64,000 bases of DNA. It comes from Odiellus spinosus (Eukaryota; Arthropoda; Arachnida; Opiliones; Phalangiidae). The translations under genes were made by a program, and so were the position numbers. Each line of letters begins with the position of its first letter. Position 1 is the first letter of the stretch. The notes below the pieces were generated by a model. The model ran no database searches. It was given only the letters and a program-made list of their open reading frames with translations, and was not told the DNA's origin. The stretch is taken from contig OY987226.1 of assembly GCA_963920705.1 (NCBI GenBank), positions 20,927,600 through 20,991,599 of the forward strand, given 5' to 3'. Positions 22,430-32,600 of the stretch are shown here, piece by piece.

Positions 22430-22812
22430 GATATTAAAAACAAATGACGCGTCTGAAAGCAGACATGGACATGAACCAGAGATCCTTGAACCAGATATTT
22501 GTGCTAACATGGACAAAATATTTGGTCCATGGTGCTACAGAGATAAGGGATACCCTCCATGTCGTCGACAAACCGCGCCATCTATGAGTCGAAGCTAATA
22601 CGTAGCTTTGATAGCACCTCCCTCCTTTCCACCCCACGTAAAGACTGGAGGTCATGTTGGTGATGCGTGCGTATTTGATTTCTAAAAACGTAAAAGGCGC
22701 GAATATGAAATTTCTAAAGCCTTGAAAAACGCGTGTTTGTGACCCATAACCCATTTTGGCAGATCGCGCCAGCTTCGCGAATAATTGACGGTCAGCACCT
22801 TCATATGGAATG
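22430..22812. repeat. Dispersed repeat also present at 28.0-28.5 and 28.8-28.96 kb
   Basis: Shares ACAAACCGCG...GCGCCATCT, CTTTCCACCCCACGT-like, CCTTGAAAAACGCG and CGCGCCAGCTTCG...AATAATTGACGGTC with the 28-kb regions. No coding capacity is recognised. It is the host into which the element at 22821-23460 has inserted, and it resumes at 23461. Confidence 0.65.
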
Positions 22813-22820
22813 GATGGCTC

Positions 22821-23460
22821 GATTTACTCCCATTTCGCCCAAATTACTTCGCCCAATTCTCATTTCTTAAACTTCAAATAATTTCGTACCATGAGGCCTT
22901 CGACCTCACTTTACCTAAAATATAACAAGAGGTACGAACTACTTCGAGTGATTAACTATACTAATATAACCTTACTTATAATATAACAAGAGGGACGGGT
23001 TAGTTCGAGTGATTAACTAACCTAACCTTACTTATAATATAACAAGAGGGACGGGTTAGTTCGAGTGATTAAGCAACCTAACCTTACTTATAACATAACA
23101 AGAGGGACGGGCTAGTTCAACTATATAATTAATTAGCCTAATCTTATAATATAAGAGGGACGGCCTAGTTCGAGTGATTAATTAACCTAACCTTACCTAA
23201 AATATTACAAGTGGGTCTGGCCGGCTAACAGAAGGGATAAACAAGTTGGACAATGGACCTTATAGTACTCTTTCCAGACTCCATTAAATTCTCAACCGCA
23301 ATCTTAATTTATTATACAGGTTTTAGTATAATATATTTACGTAATTATTTTTGGGCGAAATGGGAATTGGACGAAATATAATTGGGCGAAAAGTGAAAGA
23401 TACAATTTGATCAATAAAAAACGACTGTGCGAAATGGGATTGGGCTAAATGGGGACAAAC
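22821..23460. mobile_element. TIR element with internal 56-bp tandem repeats and 8-bp duplication
   Basis: Ends GATTTACTCCCATTTCGCCC and (reverse complement of the right end) GTTTGTCCCCATTTAGCCC are alike. They are flanked by a direct repeat GATGGCTC at 22813-22820 and 23461-23468. The matching uninterrupted site GGATGGCGCCACCCGTCTCT is at 28932-28951. The internal subterminal regions contain further TTCGCCCAATT-type motifs. Confidence 0.8.
22910..23215. repeat. Tandem repeat, about 5 copies of a 56-bp unit
   Basis: The unit begins AGGGACGGGTTAGTTCGAG and contains TAACTAACCTAACCTTACTT. It lies wholly inside the TIR element 22821-23460. Looser relatives occur at about 55080-55350 and at the right edge of the window (63870-63960). 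Confidence 0.85.
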
Positions 23461-24251
23461 GATGGCTCCACCAGTCTCTAGAAGGAAATTTTCCCCCAAA
23501 GAGGCATTTCTCTATAGCACAGCGTTATAGGATCTTTGTCTGGAATTTTCCACTTTGAAATCAATTTCCCTTTTGCATATAGCCTTTCATAGGTCTTATA
23601 ATACATTATGGTCAACGTTGTCTGCTAAAAAATAAAAAGGGGGCGATTTTAAAAGGGTTTTAATAATCGAATAATAGTCCCAAATTATTGGTTTATTTTT
23701 AACCTGAGGGAAATGGTACAAAACTGAAACGACCCCCTAAATTTGTGTGACCGGTGCTCTTAATTTGGCTCCTCTCTTAGTAACAGTATATTTGGGAAAA
23801 CGTCCCCATCATTAATGAATAATTTAATGTCAATAACATTAATATTACACAAAAAAACTTAGATGAGACTTGACCAGCACTAAGGTTTAAAAGCGTGGCG
23901 TTGTGGATTTTCAAATTAAAAGCTCGTTAACCCCGGATATAGGATATCAATAATCTCGTGTTTAATCCAAAAAACATTATTTTTCTGATCTGCTTTTAAA
24001 AATATAACCTTTTCACCAAACAAAACCGAATACGAGGAAAGCACAGCCATAACCATTCCCGTTTTACAATCTGTATTCGCGGTAGCACACTGAACTGGAT
24101 TAAATTGCAAATACATCGAAACACATGCGGGAATGGACATCCGGTGATATGTTAAAAACTGACTTTACGTTTCCAACAGTAGTTCATTGGGGCTCAAAAC
24201 TCGAGTAGTATCATTGCAGGGTTAGAGAACTAAACTCAATCAGTTTCCAAT
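23461..24251. other. Intergenic; repeat remnant then unique sequence upstream of A2
   Basis: 23461-23495 continues the dispersed repeat of 22.4-22.8 kb. The rest is AT-rich with no gene recognised. A TCAGT motif at 24239-24243 sits 9 bp before the A2 start codon and could be an initiator, which would imply a very short leader or a start upstream. Confidence 0.5.
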
Positions 24252-26344
24252 ATGAAAGGCATAATACTCCTGTTTTTAACCGTTGTTCTATCTTGCCTAG
24301 TATCACCCGGTCAATGCGAAAAAGGTAAGTTCAATTAGAGCTCGGAATCAGATATCCATTATCTTCTGTTATTCGTATATTTTCAGATATTTTATTTTCG
24401 GATAAATTGTTTGTAACTATAAAAATGAAATTTGTATATTCATATAATTGTTAAATGTGCAAGTTTTACCCCGAAGATAAGCGTTTGACTCTCAATCTAC
24501 GAACAAATTACTCGTATTCAAACGTATAACGTGGCTAAGAAAATTCACATTTCTAGAATTAGTCTAATATATAAGGAAAGTATTTCAAATTGACTTTTAA
24601 TTTGAAGAATATAAATAAAACTGCATAACTAAGATTTCATTATTTAAAATAGATTTTATTTTTTTTTATCCGAACGTAGAACACGAATAATATTCTAAGA
24701 TAAGGCCATTTTTGGATAAAAACTGATATATTTTTTAATCAAACAGATTAGAATTTAGTAGATTTTATCCAATTAATAAAAACTATACGAATTCCGAGCT
24801 CTATAAGTTTAATTAAATCACGACGCTTTCAAAAACAGGAAAATATATTAAGATCAGATTGTAATATAGGGGCTAAACCGTTAATTATACACTGGTAGAT
24901 TTAACAAAAAATTTTGAATATTTTTATTTGATAGGTTTAATTTTGAATTTAACGTTTTAGAAGCCGCGACTCTACGTTTTAAGACGAACATGGTGAGGCT
25001 TGGTTCAGCCTTAAGGGACATTCCTTCCTTACTTAGCGGCCACGGCAGCGAATTAATTCGAGAGAAACGGGCTTACGGAGGAAGCGGCTCAGGTGGTGTA
25101 GGAGGAGAATCGCCACTTTTCGTCGGTATAGGATTAATGTAAGATTCCTAATCCAGATCTAGCCTACATTACAATCACCCTAAGACAACTTAGACAAGCG
25201 TCTAGATATAGAAACGAAACCCTAACTTTAATTAAGCAGTAATAACCAACCTTTGCCCAATTAAAAGGAGGGCCATATAAATAAGATTCCATAAATTGGT
25301 AACAATTAAGATTGAATCAATTCGTCACATATTTTTGTTCCATCCGGGAAAGTTGCCATTTCACTTTAGTTAGTGTTGGCATTTCATTTGCCTGGACATT
25401 CTTAAGAACTTAATAATCTCTGACACCTCCGAATAATTGTTTAGTTATAGCTCGAAGCGAGTGTCTTGATATCTCATTTTGAGTTCATGGGGCGTCGAGG
25501 AAAGGTCCTGGTTACCACGATTGGATTGATTATTATTTTAAGTCTGTATCAAGAAGGATCAGACAAGGAGAGGAAAAGTGGGGCTGCGTTGAGTTAGAGA
25601 GAGAAGAGCCAACCTCCCACTCGGGTGGAAAGGGGGGGATAGGAAATTCTCGAGGTAAACTGTTGACACGTGGTCACTAGCGTCGTCGGCTACTACGAAG
25701 CTGATAAGGATCCGTTTTACCCACGTGACAACATTTTACCACGAAACATCTCTACCCCCGTTCTCCCAGAGTGGAAGTTTAGGCCGACGCAGTAGGAACT
25801 GCGCCGTCCCCACTTTTCCTCTCCTTGTCTGATCCTTCTTGTCTGTATGGTGTAACGTACGACCTTTGAGTTCAATAGGGGTGTAATTATGGAACTAAGC
25901 ATTGAAAATCTTTTCACGTTTGACAAAACTTTACGGACCATCCCCAAAAATTCCGAATTTTAAAAAAAAATTACCAAAATGAAAAATGATAAATTAAATT
26001 CTCACTTTCACAAAAGATTTAAAAATTCTAAACCAATAAATGTTTAGTTTAAAACTATCTTTTGACTCCCCCAGAATATTTCTCTCGTTTTATGACGGAT
26101 AGGAGGACAACCAGGCTAATAAATCGCCTAAATATTATCTCATATTATATGTCTTAAGTAGATTCTTATTGGTACCAGTACCAAAAGTATCAAAAGTTTC
26201 TACCTAATCTTTTGGACGTTTTTTTGTGATAGCGTTGACGCCATCGGTCAGATCATCAGGTCATTCCTGCAAATATTGGGTCTCTTGCCGGAGGAACAAC
26301 GGCCGATGCATTACTGCTATGGTTCCAGCTACTCTGGTCTTTAG
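24252..26344 (+). CDS. Family A secreted protein, gene A2 (3 exons), with dibasic site
   Basis: Coding exons 24252-24324, 24961-25138 and 26233-26344 give 120 residues. Exon 1 is a signal peptide (I-I-L-L-F-L-T-V-V-L-S-C-L). Donor GTAAGT, intron phase 1; second donor GTAAGA, phase 2. Exon 2 encodes a charged segment ending L-I-R-E-K-R, then A-Y-G-G-S-G-S-G-G. R-E-K-R is a good furin-type cleavage site, so a propeptide followed by a mature chain starting at Ala-Tyr is plausible. Exon 3 encodes VDAIGQIIRSFLQILGLLP and a Tyr/Ser-rich tail with one Cys, ending at TAG. AATAAA lies at 26429-26434. Intron 1 holds a GAGCTCGG element starting 13 bp after the donor, and intron 2 a CAAGAA element. The same layout in A1 and A3 supports the model. 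The function is unknown. Confidence 0.75.
24338..24801 (+). mobile_element. GAGCTCGG-family element (divergent subfamily) in A2 intron 1
   Basis: 464 bp from GAGCTCGGAATCAG to CGAATTCCGAGCTC, with TA on both sides. It is the reverse complement of the element in A1 intron 1 (4306-4830), sharing interior motifs such as ATAAGCGTTTGACT and CGTATTCAAACG. Confidence 0.82.
25550..25841 (+). mobile_element. CAAGAAGGATC-ended MITE with perfect 7-bp duplication, in A2 intron 2
   Basis: 292 bp with ends CAAGAAGGATCAGACAAGGA and the reverse complement. The duplication is TCTGTAT at 25543-25549 and 25842-25848. The arms share about 35 bp. The interior is not self-complementary throughout, so orientation can be told: the copy at 46938-47228 is inverted. 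The open frame on the - strand here is a by-product. Confidence 0.88.
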
Positions 26345-26842
26345 TGGATACTAACATAATTGACGTACTACAACGACTAATAACCTCGTAATATCAATTG
26401 TATTTCAAGTGTTTTTTTTTTACTGTCGAATAAAAAAATTACTATAATTTATGAATTCGTAAAAACACCCTATGAATGAACACATATATTGAGAAAAAAT
26501 ACCGTGTAAACTAACATTTATCACGTGACTGAAGAGTCTTAGAAGGTAGATTCACGTGCAGCCACGCGTCCTTACATTTTTCAACCTTTCATTACCTTTT
26601 CCCGAAACTTTAAGTCATCACCCAAGAGCCAATGTATGACCATGGATAAGGGTATATGAGTATTTACGACCAACAAACAAATTTTATAAGGAAGGGTATA
26701 TAAAGGTCAGGAGTATTTGTCCCCAAGGAACAGCCAACTTTCATAATATTCGAGAATCGAGAGAAAAAGTAATCCCAAATTTCCCTCGCAATCTTGTCCG
26801 TTCAAATGTGCCTTCAAGGCAAAATGAGTGTAGAAAAGTATA

Positions 26843-27308
26843 CCAAGGTGACCACTGAAAATTTGAAAATTCTATATAGGAAATATAGGAAATTTCTTTG
26901 CGAAATGTAGGAAAATATAGGAAGGATTTTATGTAAAATATAGGATAAAATAGGAAGAAATAAGTGTAAAATATATGATAAAATAGGAAAATAATTAATT
27001 AAAAGTAGGAACCATGTTTATTATTGCGTCCCAACTCTCGCCACCGGTTTAAACATGGTATTAATATGATCCAATTGCTTAAATTGTATGGAATTTTACA
27101 GACTATTTTAACTGGAAAATGCACAGTTAAGCTAAAATAATCTTATACAGCCACAGCTGACAGTATGATTTAGAACTTTACCCTTAACTAGAGATTTTGA
27201 GTAGAAATATAGGAGATTATAGGAATTGACATTAAATTATAGGAGAAAATAGGAAGGAGGTGAAAATATAGGAAAAAATAGGAAATACAGGAAAAGTGGT
27301 CACCCTGG
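26843..27308. mobile_element. TIR element rich in ATAGGAAA motifs
   Basis: Ends CCAAGGTGACCACT and AGTGGTCACCCTGG are inverted copies with one mismatch, flanked by TATA on both sides (26839-26842, 27309-27312). The interior has many short ATAGGAAAATATAGGA-type repeats near both ends and no coding frame. Confidence 0.7.
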
Positions 27309-27384
27309 TATACATTTCTACATTTACAAAGCTAAAATTTCGGATGTGAAAAACTCTTCTTCTATATTAAATTAATTAACCATA

Positions 27385-27888
27385 GAGCTAGGAATCGGAT
27401 AATGAATAACTTATTTTAATCTCGGTTAAATTGTTTAAATTAATATAAAACCACATACTACATAAACAGACGAGTATCAAATGGACACGGATTACCTGGA
27501 GATAAAATTTTAAGCTTGATTGATAGACAAATTACGCGTTTATTCAAACGGATAATGCGAAGATAAAATATGATGTTTCTCGAAATCCGTGTAGAATGAA
27601 ATATAGTAATTATATTATAATCAAAATTGAAAGGTACAGCGACTAAATCACTACATTCTAGCTTCGAGATCTCAATTTGGGTTAAAATCCGTGAAAAATA
27701 TACGAGTTTCAAATTTTCTTATCGGCGAATGAATAACTTGTATGAATGAGTAAGAATAAAAAGTTTGCCTTGCATTTCGACAAGTTAACCCGAATAAGAA
27801 ATGGATATTCTTTCGCGAACGGATAATATTTGATTGACATTCACGATAGTCTTATTTAATTAACAAAAGTTATACGAATTCCGAGCTC
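27385..27888 (+). mobile_element. GAGCTCGG-family element, intact copy between A2 and A3
   Basis: 504 bp from GAGCTAGGAATCGG to CGAATTCCGAGCTC, flanked by TA (27383-27384, 27889-27890). This is the best reference copy for the common subfamily in this window. The - strand open frame inside it is not a gene. Confidence 0.85.
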
Positions 27889-28025
27889 TAACCGTTGGTT
27901 CTACTGTCATTTGCCGAAAATATATATTCTTTTCGTGGCCACAGAAGGATAAAAAGTTTCCCACCAGGGTAATTGATCTGTCTATATAGTTATTTGATAT
28001 TTTAATCCTAATAATATTGCAGGTA

Positions 28026-28520
28026 TTATTCATTATTTGGGGTTGTAGACAAACCGCGGCTTGATTGTAGCGCCATCTCTGAGTTGGGAATAATAAAGCA
28101 CCACCTCCCTGTCCACCCCACCTCGAAATGGAAGTTTCTAAAAATCGTAAACCAAGCCGAAATAAATAAAATATGATTTGTTCGGCGGATACTTGAATAA
28201 GGCGTGAATTTGAAATCTCTTAAGCCTTGAAAAACACACGAGCGACTCTGGTGGGCCAGAAATAAAAGGGTATCCGTGTACGGATTTGCACCCATCTTCT
28301 TTCGGCTAAAATTGATATTTAAGTTAAATTGACGTGTCTGGAACAATAGAGATATGCCTCTTCCCATACCCTCTACGTCGCCGACAAACCGCGGGTTGAT
28401 TGGAGCGCCATCTCACAACCGGGAATAATAAGTGGCTTTGACACCACTTCCTCACTCTCCACCCCACCTCAAGACTCGAGGTCACGTAAGTGACGCGTGC
28501 GTATCTAAAAACGTTCTTTT
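28026..28520. repeat. Dispersed repeat, two related segments
   Basis: ACAAACCGCGG...GCGCCATCTC...CCACCCCACCTC occurs at about 28050-28130 and again at about 28380-28470, and matches 22560-22650. A short CCTTGAAAAAC motif is shared as well. The open frame on the - strand is not supported as a gene. Confidence 0.6.
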
Positions 28521-28521
28521 A

Positions 28522-28684
28522 AATTGACCCCCTCCAACCAATCGCGTAACGCCTTGCCTTACAGCGAACAAAATGATCAATAATGCACGATGTTACAAAC
28601 GTGACGCGCGACATAGCGCGTGCCACGAGTATTTTGTTCGCTGGAAGGCAGGGCGTTACGAGATTGGTTGAAGGGGGTCAATTA
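28522..28684. mobile_element. Small foldback element, about 163 bp
   Basis: AATTGACCCCCTCCAACCAA at the left pairs with TTGGTTGAAGGGGGTCAATT at the right, and complementarity continues through CGTAACGCC...GCGAACAAAAT to about 55 bp. The centre contains GTGACGCGCG. A duplication is ambiguous because T/A runs flank both ends. Confidence 0.7.
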
Positions 28685-28799
28685 AAAAAAAAAAACAGTG
28701 ACATCTGGATCTATTTTGATTTTTAAAATCATTGGGATACATTTCCCGAACGATTAACTACGCGGATAGGTCTTATAATTAGTAGAATAATCGATAAAA

Positions 28800-28965
28800 A
28801 AACACTTGATTTTCCTCTTCACCCTCCCTTTAAGCCTTGAAAAACATGAATTTGTGACCGATTACCCATTTTGGTAGATGCGCCAGCTTCGCCAATAATT
28901 GACGGTCTTTCCCACATATTATCCCCGTCTCGCGGATGGCGCCACCCGTCTCTAGAAGTAACTTT
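28800..28965. repeat. Dispersed repeat with uninterrupted site for the 22.8-kb element
   Basis: CCTTGAAAAACATG, GCGCCAGCTTCGCCAATAA and TTGACGGTC are followed by GGATGGCGCCACCCGTCTCT. The same order at 22.7-23.5 kb is split by the 640-bp element 22821-23460. Confidence 0.7.
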
Positions 28966-29605
28966 TCCCCAGAGACACGCAACAGAGTTGTTTTAAACAT
29001 TAGCTCCCTTTTTTTTTAGCGTTTTGTCATGTTTGCGTCGGTGTCGGCGATCGCGCTAAACCTTGGTAAGAAAATCGACGTTACTACAGGAATGGTTCCA
29101 TTACTGTTTTCAGAACATTAGTCTCCTTGCGAGAGATCATGGTGACGATGATCCGTTGGACACGGTGTTTTTAAACCGTTTAACTAGGTTTTACAAAGAT
29201 TTTGTGCCCACCAAATAAGGGAAATACGTACAACTAAAGCCTTCGTAATAAGAGCAAGGTCAATATGGTAATATGTTCTGGTCAGCGTCTTACTTCAAAT
29301 GACTTGGCAAAAATTTCCAACATGAAAACAAATTAAAAGCGATTGCTCACACGAGGCTGGGTGAATAAATTATAATGAGATAAATAACTCAGGAGTCAAA
29401 TTGATATAAGGTAATTGAAACTAACCGGATATCCGAGTCAAGTGGCCTTTTTCCATTCCAGGAAATGAAAAATAAGAGCAATTTAATACGACTACTTTAA
29501 TCGATGCGAATGAACTCAAACATGTGATTAGAAATTAATATCATTCAAAATGGATATAGAGATGGCTGTCTCTCTCGAATAATCTAATTTCACGCACTAA
29601 CCACG
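28966..29605. other. Intergenic upstream of A3; no firm gene
   Basis: Contains an exon-like stretch: acceptor-like T run and AG near 29019-29020, then an ATG frame from about 29029 to a GTAAGA donor at 29066, and a second acceptor-like site at 29113. The phases do not join into an open frame, so no gene is called. Confidence 0.4.
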
Positions 29606-32600
29606 ATGTTTCAACACGCTTCACGAAGGGCGTTTTTATCGCTTTTTACGTGCTCTCTTTTACTACAGATATCACTGGCCAAAAGCGGTGAGTTATTTAC
29701 ATTTAAACTATATGTTACCAAACGGTCAAATAGAGCTCGGAATTCGTATAACTTTTGTTAATTGAATAAGACCCATCGTGAATGTCAATCAGATCTTATC
29801 CTTTCGTGAAAAAAAAAGATACATTTCTTATTCGAGATAACGTATCTGAATCAGTAAGGCAAACTTTTTATTCGTACTCAATTCTTATAGGAAATTGATA
29901 CGTTATACAAGTTATTCATTCGCCGATAAGAAACATTTGAAACTCGAGTTTATTCGCGGATTTTAACCAAAATTGATATCTTGAAGCTTGAACGTATAGT
30001 AAAGACGATTCCTTTCAATTTAGATTAGAATATAATTATTATACAGTGTTTCGAAAATGGTGGTAGGGACTATCTTCGATTTTTATAGCCCTTTAAAGTC
30101 GCCAAGGGTTGGCTAAGTAGGCTATAGCCTACGTAAAAATTTAAAAGGGTCACCAAAATCCACTCAAAGTGGCCTGGAAAACAAAGGAAATGTACCTCAA
30201 ATTTCTCCCACAAGGAGCCCTCAAATTTCTCCCACAAGGAGCCCTCAAATTTCTCCCACAATGAGCCCTCAAATTTCTCCCAAAAGGAGCCCTCAAATCT
30301 CTCCCAAAAGGAGCCCTCAAATCTCTCCCAAAAGTCGGCCTCAAATCTCTCCCAAAAGTCGGCCTCAAATCTCTCCCAAAAGGCTGCCTCAAATTTTTCC
30401 CAAAAGGCGGCCTCAAATTTTTCCCAAAAGGCGGCCTGAAATTTTTCCCAAAAGGCGGCCTCAAATTTTTCCCAAAAGGCGGCCTGAAATTTCTCCCAAA
30501 AGGCGGCCTCAAATTTCTCCCAAAAGGCGGCCTCAAATTTCTCCCAAAAGGCGGCCTCAAATTTCTCCCAAAAGGCGGCCTCAAATTTCTCCCAAAATGC
30601 GGCCTCAAATTTCTCCCAAAAGGCGGCCTCAAATTTCTCCCAAAAGGCGGCCTCAAATTTCTCCCAAAAGGCGGCCTCAAATCTCTCCCAAAAGGCGGCC
30701 TCAAATCTTTCCCAAAAGGCTGCCTCAAATTTCTCCCAAAAGGCGGCCTCAAATTTCTATCAAAAGGCTGCTTCAAATTTCTCCCAAAAGGCTGCCTCAA
30801 ATTTCTCCCAAAAGGCGGCTTCAAATTTCTCCCAAAAGGCGGCCTCAAATTTCTCCCAAAAGGCGGCCTCAAATTTCTCCCAAAAGGCGGCTTCAAATTT
30901 CTCCCAAAAGGCATCCTCAAATTTTTCCCAAAAGGCGGAATCAAATTTTTCCCAAAAGGCGGCCTCAAATTTCTCCCAAAAGGAGTCCTCAAATTTTTCC
31001 CAAGAGGCGGCCTCAAATTTCTACCAAGAGGCGGCCTCTTCTCCCAAAGGGGGTCTCAAATTTCCTCCAAAAAGGGGATTCAAATTTCCTTCAAAAGGGG
31101 GCCTCAAAATGATCTCAAATGGAGGCCTCAAAATGATCTTAAAAGGAGGCCTCAAAATGATCTCAAACGGGGCCTCAAAATGATCTCAAACGGGGCCTCA
31201 AAATGATCTCAAACGGGGCCTCAAAATTATCTCAAACGGGGCCTCAAAATGATCTCAAAAGGGGCCTCAAAATCATATCAAGAAGGTCCTCAAAATTATT
31301 CGCAGTTAATTACCACAATTGGAATATTAGGCTAGAAGACACTTCAGATTCAAATAAAAATTGGTAATATCATATGTTCGGATTAATTATAATGTAGACA
31401 AAATTACGCGAAGGAAGAACTAGGAACCTCACGTATTACTTCGTAACACACTCAATTCTCAACCTTGAGCATTAATTATTTAATCTCTATATCGTGAATA
31501 ACTACGATGAGACTAATATCTTCACAAAGGAAACAACACAAACATGGAATTTGGATAAACACTTACCAGTTTTGAAGGTCTACGATGAATGTTGTTTATG
31601 GTATCCAAAATAACGCGTAGGCCAGGAATGATCACACTTCACGCGATTCGGAAAACAATACACGCACAGACCGCAAAAATTTCACAAACGCGACGAAAAT
31701 CTCAGAAACGCGACGAAAATCTCAAAAACGCGACGAAATTCTCAAAAATGCAACGAAAATCTCAAAAACGCGACGAAAATCTCAAAAACGCGACGAAAAT
31801 CTCAAAAACGCGACGAAAATCTCAAAAACGCGACGAAAATCTCAAAAACGCGACGAAAATCTCAAAAACGCGACGAAAATCTCAAAAACGCGAAGTAAAT
31901 CTCAAAAACGCGAAGTAAATCTCAAAAACGCGACGAAAATCTCAAAAACGCGACGAAAATCTCAAAAACGCGACGAAAATCTCAAAAACGCGACGAAAAT
32001 CTCAAAAACGCGACGAAACCACACTCGTCGGGCCTTGAAAAGTATGAGAACTCGGTAACATTTTGCGCAACTTTCAGATCAGAATAGAGTTTCAATATTT
32101 TTAGGCGAATGGTCTTTCAAATGCGTTTGAGCTTGCTCCATCAGCGTCGGCCACTAGCGGGCTCTTGTCAATGCTGGATATATCAGCATTATTACATCGT
32201 TCGATTACCTAAGAAAGATTTAAAATAATTTTATTTGTGCCAAAAACACAAATTGCGGTATTTCTGGTAATATGAATACATAAGTTTCTCCCTCCCTTTT
32301 GAGATTAGTATCCATGTGATAATTGCCCTAGATAAAACTAGAGACCTACATAAACAAGGCTTTAAGCCTTGTTCTGCAAGATACATTAAAAACAGATGAA
32401 TTGAGAAAAGCGTATTAAACTTCATACTTCGTTACGCCCGAGGACTAAATCACCTAGATTCAATTTCGTATTATACCTAGTGCATTTGTATTAGGCCTTG
32501 GCGAAAAAGAAGCGAACTCGGAAAAAGTCTTTCGGGTTATATATAAGGATTAGATTAACTAATACTCAAAATTACCTTTAAGACTTGAATAATGAATCAT

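Noticed and set aside
24338..24801. Possible extra coding exon in A2 intron 1
   Set aside because: The segment is a transposon with recognisable ends, matched in reverse in A1.
30150..31112. Overlapping 283- and 288-codon frames on opposite strands
   Set aside because: They are translations of a 24-bp minisatellite located in an intron of A3.
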